A stretch of DNA of 57,175 nucleotides, taken from positions 1-57,175 of the forward strand of contig NZ_PNRF01000024.1 in assembly GCF_002879615.1 (NCBI RefSeq), written 5' to 3'. The position numbers and the translations under genes are program-made. The notes below the pieces were generated by a model, which did not search any database, was not told the DNA's origin, and worked only from the letters and a program-made list of their open reading frames with translations. This stretch comes from Billgrantia endophytica. Its GTDB lineage: Bacteria > Pseudomonadota > Gammaproteobacteria > Pseudomonadales > Halomonadaceae. This document shows positions 28,987-38,968 of the stretch, in pieces (positions within the stretch are counted from its first letter, which is position 1; the number at the start of each line of letters is the position of its first letter).

Positions 28987-29223
28987 TTATATCTTCCGCA
29001 ACGAGGCGTCCAGGTGATCGACCACTTCGGCCCAGTCGGCATCCTCATCCAAGGCATTGACGATAAATGCGGCCTGGGCTTCACTCCAGAACGGCGCTTC
29101 GTGAAGCTGCATGGTGTCCTGCAGCGGTGCGTGACGCTCAATGAAGTCCTTGATGGACTTCTCATCGGCAGGCAGGCCCAACTGCTCGAAAAGCTCGGTA
29201 AAATGATGGACAGGCTTTTCCAT
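28987..29223 (-). CDS. DUF2789 family small protein
   Basis: A 78-residue acidic soluble protein from ATG 29223 (TTGGAGT upstream) beginning MEKPVHHFTELFEQLGLPADEKSI. The pattern HFTELFEQLGL, FI..H.PL, L.EAPFW and D.DWAEVVD.LDA is that of the DUF2789 family, seen widely in Gammaproteobacteria. No function is known to me. It lies between an asparaginase and the HDOD-GGDEF gene on the same strand. Confidence 0.8.
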   Translation of the reverse strand: MEKPVHHFTELFEQLGLPADEKSIKDFIERHAPLQDTMQLHEAPFWSEAQAAFIVNALDEDADWAEVVDHLDASLRKI

Positions 29224-29318
29224 GGTATGACTCCAAGTGCCCAGGTAACCAAACAATAGCCGGTTTGCGCCTTATCCGCCTGATGCACTTCAACGGTGGT
29301 ACTTGTCCTTTCGATTGC

Positions 29319-30371
29319 TCAACGCTCGCCAACCAGTGCAGTAAGGAAGCGTTCTCGACGTTCGGTATCGTCCAGCGGCTGGGCCAAGAGATGAATCAGT
29401 TTGGTCAAGGCGGCTTCCGGTGTCATGGCATCGGCCGACAGCACACCAGCCTGGGCCAGCCCTTGTCCCGCCGCATAGTGACCGATGTCGATGCTGCCAC
29501 CGGGGCATTGGCTGACCGCGACAAGCAGTTTTCCTTCTCCGGTTGCCTTGGCCAGGACACCCAATAGATTCGGGTCCTCCGGTGCGTTGCCGCTACCCCA
29601 CACTTCCAGCAGGGCCCCCCTGACCCGTTCATCCTCGAGCCAGGCAGACAGCTGCCAGGCCTGGACCCCTGGCCAGAGGGCGATGCGGACCACGCCACCG
29701 TTCGCCAGCGCTTCATAATCGGGCAGTTCGAAGCGCGGAGCCCCTCGCTGTTGCGCCGCCAGCCCTCGGCCTGGGAAGAGTATGGCATCGTTGTCGATTC
29801 GTCGGCCCAGATGCGGGTAATTGGGGCTGGCAAAGGCATCGGCGGATTCGCTGTGTATCTTGCGGGTCTTGACACCACGCATCAGCCGGCCGGCGAAGGC
29901 GACGGCCACCTCCTGCAGGCGGGGCTCCACGGCGAAGCGAAGGGCCAGTTCAATGTTGGCGAGCGCATCGCTGCCCTCGGCTTCCAGCGGCAACATGGCA
30001 CCGGTTATCACGACCGGGCGGTCGAGGCCCTGAAGCTGGAAGGCGAGGCTGGATGCGGTCCATGAGAGCGTATCGGTGCCGTGCAGTATCACGACCCCCG
30101 CGTGCGCTGGCAGTTCGGCAGCGACTGCCCGGGCCAGGCGCTGCCAGTCGGCGGGCGTGGCGGAACTGGAGTCGATGGGGTCTGCGCTTTCATGAACCAC
30201 GAACTCGGGCAGGCTGGCCTGCCGGGCAGGAGGCAGGGTCGACAGGGCGCGGCGCAGGCGGGAGTCGATATTGCCGCCGGGTGCCAGTCCTTGCGCCGTG
30301 GGAACCATGCCCAGTGTGCCGCCTGCATACAGAACCAGGACGGGGCGAGTGGTGTGGGAGGGCAGGCTCAT
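29319..30371 (-). CDS. Type I (cytoplasmic-like) L-asparaginase
   Basis: A 350-residue protein. ATG 30371 has AGGAG ahead; no signal peptide is visible. The two catalytic threonine motifs are present: AGGTLGM (Thr19) and HGTDTLSWTAS (Thr99-Asp100). ITGAMLPL and a later KTRKIHSESADAF fit the type I AnsA fold. It hydrolyses asparagine to aspartate and ammonia. Gene order gives no functional clue. Confidence 0.88.
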   Translation of the reverse strand: MSLPSHTTRPVLVLYAGGTLGMVPTAQGLAPGGNIDSRLRRALSTLPPARQASLPEFVVHESADPIDSSSATPADWQRLARAVAAELPAHAGVVILHGTDTLSWTASSLAFQLQGLDRPVVITGAMLPLEAEGSDALANIELALRFAVEPRLQEVAVAFAGRLMRGVKTRKIHSESADAFASPNYPHLGRRIDNDAILFPGRGLAAQQRGAPRFELPDYEALANGGVVRIALWPGVQAWQLSAWLEDERVRGALLEVWGSGNAPEDPNLLGVLAKATGEGKLLVAVSQCPGGSIDIGHYAAGQGLAQAGVLSADAMTPEAALTKLIHLLAQPLDDTERRERFLTALVGER

Positions 30372-30438
30372 GTCGGCTCCTGGTAACGTCATTGAGGATG
30401 CGTCGAGGTGGCCATGATAGCGGTTGGGCGGGAAAGTC

Positions 30439-31650
30439 TCACTCCTCCACCTTTACCCTGGCCCCGTGACTGACTTGCTCCCCCGGGTGATTGATGACGA
30501 CCTCGCTCTCGGCGAGTCCGGAGAGAACCTGGGTGACCATGCCCTGTCGACGACCGATCTCCACCGTGCGGCGCGCGGCGCGCCCCTCCTCGACGACGAA
30601 AACGGTCCATGCGCCCTGGTGGCGAAATAGCGCGCTGGTGGGAATCTGCATCACCTCGTTCCCTTCCCAGACCAGAAAATCGGCATCGATGCGAAAGCCC
30701 TTGCCGAGGCCGAGCGCTTCAGGGTCCACGGATTCGGCGAAGTCGACGATGACCGGGACACGCTGTTCATCCACTCCCAGCGCCGAGATACGCGTGAAAC
30801 CGGCAGGTTCGATGCGCCTGATTCGCCCCTCCAGTGCATCGCCTCCCCAGCCGCTGAAACGTACCGTCATTCCCGGGCGCAGGCGTACCGCATCCATGGA
30901 AAGCAGGTCCACCTGTACTTCGATATCTGTCGGCCGCCCAAGCTCCAGGATCGGCTCACCGGCTGCCACGCTGCCTTCACAGCAGCGATGGCGGGTGAGT
31001 ACCACGCCCGAGATGGGGGCGCGTATTGCCAGCTCGGGGGTATCGTCGGGTTGGCTGCGCTGCCCGCTGACGACGTCCAGCATGGCGCGGGCGGCCTCCA
31101 CCTCGAAGCGTGCCACCTCGACGTTGGAGGCCGCCGAATTTTCCAGGGCGCGTTGACGATCTCTCAGGTTCTGGCGGTGTTCCAGCTCGGCGTTCGAGAT
31201 GAGATTGCGCTCATGGAGCTGCCGATGACGCTGATACTCCGCCTCGGCAAAACGTCGATCGGCGCGGGTGGTTTCCAGGTTGGCCTGGGTGGCCCGCCAT
31301 CGGGCCTGGGCGGCCTGGAGGTTATCTTCGGCCTGCTGCCGTGAGCGTGCATCGAGCGCTGGCGCCGGGCTCGGTTCCAGGCGGAACAGGGTGTCGCCTT
31401 CCGCTACTGTATCGCCCACTTCGAGCATGACACGCTGCAGGTAGCCGGCGATGGGGGCCGAGACGTGCCAGGTGTCCCGCAGGCGGGTGCGACCCTCTTC
31501 GCTCACCGTTTCGGTGAAGGGGCCGACATTCACCGTGGCGATACTGACGGTGACGGGGGAAGGCCATAGGGCCCAGGCCAGCAGCCCGAGGGCGGCCAGT
31601 CCCAGGGCTGCGCCGATGAGGCGTTTGATGTGGCGTGTCATGGCTTTCAT
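30439..31650 (-). CDS. HlyD/RND-type periplasmic adaptor (membrane fusion protein)
   Basis: A 403-residue protein with an N-terminal membrane anchor (~8-30). Barrel-sandwich halves carry APIAGYLQRVMLEVGDTVAEGDTLFRLEP and, later, IRAPISGVVLTRHRCCEGSVAAGEPILELG. Between them is a long alpha-helical coiled-coil hairpin (~100-200). RBS AAGGAACG precedes the ATG. It is the last gene of an operon with an ABC ATPase and a two-half FtsX permease, so it most likely links that ABC pump to an outer-membrane channel. No TolC gene is in the window. Substrate unknown. Confidence 0.85.
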   Translation of the reverse strand: MKAMTRHIKRLIGAALGLAALGLLAWALWPSPVTVSIATVNVGPFTETVSEEGRTRLRDTWHVSAPIAGYLQRVMLEVGDTVAEGDTLFRLEPSPAPALDARSRQQAEDNLQAAQARWRATQANLETTRADRRFAEAEYQRHRQLHERNLISNAELEHRQNLRDRQRALENSAASNVEVARFEVEAARAMLDVVSGQRSQPDDTPELAIRAPISGVVLTRHRCCEGSVAAGEPILELGRPTDIEVQVDLLSMDAVRLRPGMTVRFSGWGGDALEGRIRRIEPAGFTRISALGVDEQRVPVIVDFAESVDPEALGLGKGFRIDADFLVWEGNEVMQIPTSALFRHQGAWTVFVVEEGRAARRTVEIGRRQGMVTQVLSGLAESEVVINHPGEQVSHGARVKVEE

Positions 31651-31664
31651 TTGTCGTTCCTTGT

Positions 31665-34043
31665 CTACTCCACGGCTTTCAGAGCGGTGACCATGTCCAG
31701 CCGCCCCAGGCGTCGAATCACCAGTACGGCGACGATTGCCGAGGCTGCAACGACACCGGCGGCGGCAAAACCAAATGCGTAGGGGGGCAGGGTTAGTGGC
31801 ACTCTGAAGAGGTCATTGCTGAAGGCCTGGTTGAGCAGTGCACTGAAGCCGACTCCGATCAGCCACCCCAGCGGGATCGCCAGCAGGGTGATCAGGACGA
31901 TCTCGCCCAGCAGTATCCGGGCCACTTCGGCCCTGGTGTAACCCAGTACCCGCAGCGTTGCGAGCTCCCTTGCCCGTTCGGCAAAGGTGATACGCGCGTT
32001 GTTGTAGGTCACACCGAAAGCGATCGAGCCGGCCAGGGCCACGAACACCAGGGCAAACATCAGGATGGTTTCATCCATGTAGTCGCGAATGCCTCGCTCG
32101 GCTTCCGACAGCATACCGATAGAGGCTACCGCGGGCATCCGGTGAAGGGCGTCGTTCAGTGCCGCCTGCTGGTCGCTGTCGACCAGTAGCCAGGCACCGC
32201 TGATGGCCGGTCCTTCGTTCAGCAGGGCATTGAGGGTGTCACGCTGCAGATAGGCGCCGACACCGATGGGTTCATCCACCAGGGCGGACAATGGCAGCTT
32301 GAGGTGTTGTCGCCGTCCTTCCTTCACGGCTACCTCCAACGTATCGCCCACCCCGGCCTGGAGGTGGTCAGCCAGGAATCGAGTCAGCATGACCCCTTCC
32401 ACCGGAAGCGTTTGTGGGCGCCCCTGGGGGTCCAGCACCTGGCGCATCCGTGGCCGCTCGTCCATGCCCAGCAGGCTGGTCCGGTATTCCCTGTGGCCGT
32501 GAATGAGGGTGACGGGCACCCGGCGCCAGGATTCCACTACCAGCACGCCGGGAAGGTGGCGCAGCTCACCAGCAGCACGGGCCGGTGTGACGTCGCTGAA
32601 GGTCAGCTCAATATCCATGCGCATGACCTGGCGATACTGTTGGTCGAGCATTTCCTCGACGGCGCTCAGCTGATAGGCACCCATCAGCAATAGCCCGGCG
32701 GAAAGGGCGATCCCGATTACCGAAAGACTCGCCTTGGCGGGGTGTCGCAGCAAGTGCCGCAGCACGATCCGTGACTCGTTGCCCAGCGCTCGGCCGAATG
32801 GCGAACGCTCCAGCCAGGTGCGGCGAAAGCGCTGCGGTGCGGGAGGGCGCATGGCTTCCGCCGGTGGTTCACGCACGGCTCTCCCCACGGCATGCCAGGT
32901 ACCTGCCAGGGCCGCCAGGCCGGCCACGCCAAGAGCGAGTGCCATGGCCCAGGGAGGCACGTGAAAGTGCATCTCGGGAAAGCGGAAGTATTCGGCGTAG
33001 ATGCCGGCAAGGCCATGTGCCGCCCAGGCGCCGAGCAGCACCCCCGCCACCCAGCCCAGGAGAACGATCAGGACGGCCAGCAGGCCGTAGTGCCGGGCCA
33101 GTTCGCCGTTGCGATAGCCAAAGGCCTTGAGCATGGCCAGGGGTTCGCGCTGTGTCTGGATGATGCGTGCCATCACGACGTTGAGGAGAAAGGCCGAAAC
33201 GGCCAGGAAGATGGCCGGCAGTATGGTGGCCTGGGCGCGTTGCTGGGCCAGCTCTTCCTCCAGGAAGCGGTGCGACTGCTGGTCATGACGGGTCTGTGTG
33301 CCGGTACCGCCATAGCGGGCCAGAATCAGGTCCAGTTCGTCGATCAGCGTATCGACATCGGCACCCGCCTGCAGCGTGATCAGTAGCTGGTTGAAGGCAC
33401 CTTTCATGCCATAGGCGTTGGCAAGCGTGCGCTCATTCATCCAGAGGGTGGCATAGCGCTTGTAGTCCGGCAGCAGGTCGGTGGGAGCCGCCTGGTAGAT
33501 GATTTCGGGGCTGCGAGCAATACCGCTCAGCAATAGCCGTGTCTGGCGACCATCGATTATCGCCTGGATGGTATCGCCGGGGCGTAGGCCATGCGCATCG
33601 GCGAAGGCGTCACTGACGATTGCCTGGTCGTTGCGTCCGGCTTCGGGCAGGCTGCCGGCGAGTAGATGCAGGCGGTTCAGGTTTGGCTGGCGGCCATCGG
33701 GTAGCGATAGTATGACGCCGCGCACCGGGTCATCGAAGCCGGTTACGTCCAGGCGAACCGGGGCGCGCACTCTGGGCTCCAGGCGACTTACGCCATCCAG
33801 CGTCTGGAGACGTTCCAGCAGTCCCAATGGTGCTCGCTTGATGTCGGCGAAGAGGTCGGCATAGTGATGGCTGGCGTAGAAGCGATCGCGGGAACCGGAT
33901 AGCGCCTCCAGGGTCGTCACTGACATGATCAGGGTCATGACGCCACTGGCGATGACCACCGCAATGGCCAGCGCCTGCCCCTTGAGTCGAAACAGGTCGC
34001 GGAGCAACTTCAGGTGCAGGGTGCCGACCTTCATGATCGTCAT
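31665..34043 (-). CDS. ABC transporter permease, FtsX/MacB-like double module
   Basis: A 792-residue inner-membrane protein (ATG 34043, GGTGA upstream; a further Met lies three residues on). It has an N-terminal helix, a large periplasmic domain, an FtsX-type four-helix core (~270-400), then a second periplasmic domain and a second FtsX core at the end (~660-790), ending LGRLDMVTALKAVE. It is 4 bp downstream of its ATPase stop and 14 bp upstream of the adaptor. This is the LolC/MacB-like export class rather than an import permease. Candidate cargos are lipids, lipoproteins or drugs. Confidence 0.85.
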   Translation of the reverse strand: MTIMKVGTLHLKLLRDLFRLKGQALAIAVVIASGVMTLIMSVTTLEALSGSRDRFYASHHYADLFADIKRAPLGLLERLQTLDGVSRLEPRVRAPVRLDVTGFDDPVRGVILSLPDGRQPNLNRLHLLAGSLPEAGRNDQAIVSDAFADAHGLRPGDTIQAIIDGRQTRLLLSGIARSPEIIYQAAPTDLLPDYKRYATLWMNERTLANAYGMKGAFNQLLITLQAGADVDTLIDELDLILARYGGTGTQTRHDQQSHRFLEEELAQQRAQATILPAIFLAVSAFLLNVVMARIIQTQREPLAMLKAFGYRNGELARHYGLLAVLIVLLGWVAGVLLGAWAAHGLAGIYAEYFRFPEMHFHVPPWAMALALGVAGLAALAGTWHAVGRAVREPPAEAMRPPAPQRFRRTWLERSPFGRALGNESRIVLRHLLRHPAKASLSVIGIALSAGLLLMGAYQLSAVEEMLDQQYRQVMRMDIELTFSDVTPARAAGELRHLPGVLVVESWRRVPVTLIHGHREYRTSLLGMDERPRMRQVLDPQGRPQTLPVEGVMLTRFLADHLQAGVGDTLEVAVKEGRRQHLKLPLSALVDEPIGVGAYLQRDTLNALLNEGPAISGAWLLVDSDQQAALNDALHRMPAVASIGMLSEAERGIRDYMDETILMFALVFVALAGSIAFGVTYNNARITFAERARELATLRVLGYTRAEVARILLGEIVLITLLAIPLGWLIGVGFSALLNQAFSNDLFRVPLTLPPYAFGFAAAGVVAASAIVAVLVIRRLGRLDMVTALKAVE

Positions 34044-34047
34044 GGTG

Positions 34048-34764
34048 TCACCAGCGCAACTCACTGGGTGGCCGCCGCCTGGCATTGACATGAATGTCGC
34101 CCACCTGGCCGTCCCGCAGGCGAATCACCCGGTCAGCCATTTCGCCGATCACCTCGTTATGGGTGATGATGGCGAGCATCGTGCCGGTGGTTCGATTGAT
34201 CTCTTCCAGCACTTCCAATACGCGGATACCGGTGCGGAAGTCGAGAGCTCCGGTGGGCTCATCGCAAAGCAGGACCTCGGGCCGCTTGGCGATGGCGCGG
34301 GCAATGGCAACGCGCTGTTGTTCGCCACCGGAAAGTTGAGAGGGGAAGTGGTCCAGCCGCGCTTGCAGGCCGACCATGGCGAGCGCTTCTGCCGGAGGCA
34401 TGGGGTCGCGGCTGATATCGGTGACGATGGCCACGTTCTCGCGGGCGGTCAGGCTGGAAATCAGGTTGTAGAACTGGAACACGAAACCGACGTGATGGCG
34501 TCTGAATTCGGTCAGCGTTCGCTGGCTGGCATGTGTCAGGTCACGATCACGGTAGTGCACGCTGCCTTCGCTGGCGCTGTCGAGACCGCCCATGATATTG
34601 AGCAGGGTGGACTTGCCGGAACCCGAGGCACCCAGCATCACGACCAACTCTCCCGCACGCAGTTCGAGGTCGATGCCGCGTAGCGCCTGGATGGTCACTT
34701 CACCCATCTGGTAGAAGCGCTTCAGTCCGCGGGTCTGGAACACCACATCGGAAGTGTCGTTCAT
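34048..34764 (-). CDS. ABC transporter ATP-binding protein (LolD/MacB type)
   Basis: A 238-residue ATPase. ATG 34764 starts directly ahead of the nucleotide-binding fold. Walker [11 protein letters not shown]-loop FVFQFYNLI, signature [15 protein letters not shown], Walker [13 protein letters not shown] and an H-loop ITHN are all intact. It is the first gene of the ATPase-permease-adaptor operon and should power the FtsX-type permease next to it. Confidence 0.93.
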   Translation of the reverse strand: MNDTSDVVFQTRGLKRFYQMGEVTIQALRGIDLELRAGELVVMLGASGSGKSTLLNIMGGLDSASEGSVHYRDRDLTHASQRTLTEFRRHHVGFVFQFYNLISSLTARENVAIVTDISRDPMPPAEALAMVGLQARLDHFPSQLSGGEQQRVAIARAIAKRPEVLLCDEPTGALDFRTGIRVLEVLEEINRTTGTMLAIITHNEVIGEMADRVIRLRDGQVGDIHVNARRRPPSELRW

Positions 34765-34936
34765 TGGCTGCCTGGATGAGGGAAGGGGCGGTCGAGATAG
34801 GGCTTCGGCCTTGATCGAAATCACACTATATCAAGAGGAAGAGAATCATGGAGCGACCGATGTCATGTCGCACTGGATGTCTTCGGGGGCGCTGGTCATG
34901 AACCTGCCGGGAGGCGCCATTTCGCAGCGGTGCCGG

Positions 34937-36151
34937 TCAGCGGGTGATCAACCTGCCTGCCTCATCGACATCCAGCCGGCGGTTGCGTCCGGCCAGCAGA
35001 GCGAAGCTGGCAGCGGCAGCAACGATCGATAGCAGCGCCGTGGTGAGAGCCGTCAGGCTGACGTCGAACTGGAGGAGCACGCCTACCGTCAGGGGCCCCA
35101 TGGCCGCCAGCGTGTATCCGCCGCCCTGGGCCAGGCCGGACAGCTTGCCGGCCAGGCGTGAGTTGCCGGTACGCAGCACGATCAGCGCCAGGGCCAGACT
35201 GAAACTGCCTCCCTGGCCGAGCCCCAGCAGGACGACCCCGGCCCAGCGCCAGCCCGTCGGGCCCTGCAGCAGCAGCCAGAGTCCGGCACCGACACAGCCC
35301 AGGGTAAGCATCAGTGCGGGGCGCTGGTCGCGGCCGAAGCGTGCCAGCCAGGGCGCTCCCAAAGCCGAGATCAGCTGCACCATGACAGAGGCGCCCATCA
35401 TCCAACCGGCTTCCGATTCACTGTATCCGCGTGCTTGCAGCAGGGTGGGTAGCCAGCCGAAGACAATGTAGGCAAGCGATGATTGGGTCCCCATATACAG
35501 CATGACGTGCCAGGCGAGCGGTTGGGAGAGAAGCTGGCGCAGGGAGCCGCCCCCGCCGGGTGAAGGAGCGGCCCGCGGTGTGCGCGGCATGAGCATGACC
35601 CAGGCCAGCAGGGCGGTCACGCTCGGCAATGACCAGCCGATCAGGCTGAGGCGCCAGTTACCTAGCAGGTCGGTCAAGGGTATGCTCAGCCCTGCACCGA
35701 GGGCTCCCCCCAGGCACAGGGCCATGGTATAGACACCGGTCATCAGGTCGGCGCCCGCGGGAATTTCGCGCTTGACCAGAGCTGGCAGCAGCGTGCCGGC
35801 AATGCCGATGGCGGCACCGGCCAGCAGCGTACCGGCAAACAACAGGATGGTGGGCGGGGTGCCCCGTATCAGCAGGCCGAGGATCATGAGCACCAAGGCC
35901 AGTGTCAGAGTGTTTTCCGGCCCCAGCCGCCTGGCGAGCCACGGGGCGAGAGGCGCAAAGACGCCCAGGCAGAGAACCGGAAGGGTGGTAAGCGCACCGA
36001 TGGCGAGAGGGGACAGGCCGGTGTCGAGTTGCACCCGAACGAGGAGAGGGGCAAGGGAGGAGAGCGCCGGACGCAAGTTGAGGGAAACCAGCACCATCAG
36101 TACCAGAAACAGCACGATACGCGTGGTGTTGTGCTGGTGTTCGGTCGTCAT
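34937..36151 (-). CDS. MFS transporter (CynX/NimT-like)
   Basis: A 404-residue protein with twelve predicted hydrophobic segments from about residue 12. ATG 36151 (a GGCGAGA element lies upstream) is preferred over the upstream in-frame Met at 36217. It begins LVLMVLVSLNLRPALSSLAPLL and has the CynX/NimT-type signature LPVLCLGVFAPLAPWLARRLG. Related proteins move nitroimidazoles, cyanate or other small anions. The substrate is not predictable. It is a lone gene between rhlE and the ABC operon. Confidence 0.85.
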   Translation of the reverse strand: MTTEHQHNTTRIVLFLVLMVLVSLNLRPALSSLAPLLVRVQLDTGLSPLAIGALTTLPVLCLGVFAPLAPWLARRLGPENTLTLALVLMILGLLIRGTPPTILLFAGTLLAGAAIGIAGTLLPALVKREIPAGADLMTGVYTMALCLGGALGAGLSIPLTDLLGNWRLSLIGWSLPSVTALLAWVMLMPRTPRAAPSPGGGGSLRQLLSQPLAWHVMLYMGTQSSLAYIVFGWLPTLLQARGYSESEAGWMMGASVMVQLISALGAPWLARFGRDQRPALMLTLGCVGAGLWLLLQGPTGWRWAGVVLLGLGQGGSFSLALALIVLRTGNSRLAGKLSGLAQGGGYTLAAMGPLTVGVLLQFDVSLTALTTALLSIVAAAASFALLAGRNRRLDVDEAGRLITR

Positions 36152-36241
36152 CGTCTCGCCATTCCCTCGTTCCTTGTCGGGTCCGGCGATGGGGCAGCCC
36201 GCATCGGCGTGCCCCATCGCCGTCCGCTACCAGGTGCCGGC

Positions 36242-37576
<1,335 letters not shown>

Positions 37577-37732
37577 GCGGTCTCCGCAGATACGCCTCCG
37601 CCGTGCCATGTGCGTCTTGCACATGACCAGTCCCGGGCCAAGGCGTGAAAAATTCGGTTCAGGGCGCGGCAGGAGGGACTACAGGTTGCCGCGAGTGCGC
37701 ATTATGCCATAGCGAGGGGAGCGGCGCAGCTT

Positions 37733-38245
37733 TTATGGGTTGTTCTTCTCCAAGGGGTTCTTCTCGAAGAGGTTCTGCTTGATACGCGCCAGGGTGGCGG
37801 CCCCAAGACCGCTGACGTGATCCAGCTCCTCGGGGTCCGCCTGGCGCAGCCGTGCACTATCGCTGAAGCCATGGGCGAAGAGGGCGCGGGCGCTGACCGG
37901 TCCAATGCCATCGACGGTGGTGAGTTCCGCGGCGTAGTGGTCGATGAAGGCTTGCCGGGACTCGTCCGATAGGTCGTCGCAGGCGCCTTGGCGACACAGG
38001 TCACAGGCCAGCCTGGCCATGCCTTGCGCTATACCGTCCAGGGTTGGCAACTGGACATCCGGGCAGGCCTGAAGCTGCTGGCGAAGTTCCTCCAGCGCCT
38101 CGTCGGCTGCCTTTAGCGGGGCCACGGCATCGGCGGGCTTGGCGGCCATTGCCTCGAGCAGGTGTTCCTCCAGCCGTCGTATCTGTGCCTTCAGCGCCAG
38201 TGCGGCTTCATGGCTCAAGGCTGGATCCAGCGTCTCATGCGTCAT
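37733..38245 (-). CDS. Helix-hairpin-helix domain protein, unknown function
   Basis: A 170-residue soluble protein from ATG 38245 (CAGGGA upstream). The N-terminal half is a helical, charged region (~15-60); an L..C..C pair sits at ~75-90. The C-terminal half has two HhH motifs (VDGIGPVSARALFAHGF and VSGLGAATLARIKQNL), as in DNA-binding or lesion-repair subunits. I recognise no named family. It is likely a DNA-binding accessory protein, but this is inference from the HhH pair alone. Confidence 0.65.
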   Translation of the reverse strand: MTHETLDPALSHEAALALKAQIRRLEEHLLEAMAAKPADAVAPLKAADEALEELRQQLQACPDVQLPTLDGIAQGMARLACDLCRQGACDDLSDESRQAFIDHYAAELTTVDGIGPVSARALFAHGFSDSARLRQADPEELDHVSGLGAATLARIKQNLFEKNPLEKNNP

Positions 38246-38308
38246 GAACGAGTCCCTGTCTTGTGGTGGTTCGTCTCTAGCGTAGCGTACCCAGTCGAAT
38301 TGGGCTCA

Positions 38309-38911
38309 TCAGGCTCGGCCCTCGACCTGTCGAACCCGGCGAACTCCGTCGGCGATCTGCTCGGCTACCCGATCCCAACTGCTGCCCAGCGCGCGCACCA
38401 GGGCCGGATAGCCGTCATCATGGAGTTCCGTCGCGGCCCGGAAGTCTTCCATGGCAAGCAGGCTGCCATCCGCCGCATGTAGCTGCCACCGGCCGCTGGC
38501 TATGGCAAGGCCATCGTGATGGCCTTGGAAACGATCGACCTCCAGGCGCAGCGTCACGGCGGAAGGGTCGCGGATGGGGCCGGCATCGCGCACTACGCGT
38601 GTGTCGGGAAGACGCTCCGCCAGGCGGGCTCTCAGGCCGCGCTCCAACTGGTGTCCCAGGGGTTCGGCCCACAGGTGCTGGCGTGCCGCGTTGAGGGTGA
38701 TGTCGTCCAGTTGCAGCACGATCCCGTCGACATCCAGATAGTGCGCCAGATGCGGTGCGCGCACGACCAGTAGATGCTCGGCCCGTGCCGTGGACGCAGG
38801 AGCGGTTTCGCTCCCGGGCAGGGTGAAACGGTCGGCCGGCGCGGTTGCGGTAGCGCAACCGCTTAGCCAGAGCATGGCGGCCACGGCGGCCAGCCAGGGG
38901 ATCATTCTCAT
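38309..38911 (-). CDS. pqiC: PqiC outer-membrane-associated lipoprotein
   Basis: A 200-residue protein (ATG 38911, GGAG seven bases upstream) with a lipoprotein signal ending LSGC at residue ~19. The mature part matches the ABC-type transport auxiliary lipoprotein (PqiC/YmbA) family with AEHLLVVRAPHLAHYLD and GDLS-like core strands. In E. coli PqiC forms a lipoprotein ring that docks PqiB at the outer membrane. It is the last gene of pqiABC, 57 bp after pqiB. Confidence 0.85.
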   Translation of the reverse strand: MRMIPWLAAVAAMLWLSGCATATAPADRFTLPGSETAPASTARAEHLLVVRAPHLAHYLDVDGIVLQLDDITLNAARQHLWAEPLGHQLERGLRARLAERLPDTRVVRDAGPIRDPSAVTLRLEVDRFQGHHDGLAIASGRWQLHAADGSLLAMEDFRAATELHDDGYPALVRALGSSWDRVAEQIADGVRRVRQVEGRA

Positions 38912-38968
38912 TCAGGGCTCCATTGTTCAGATCATGATGGTAATAGAAGTCGCGTATCCCAATGATAT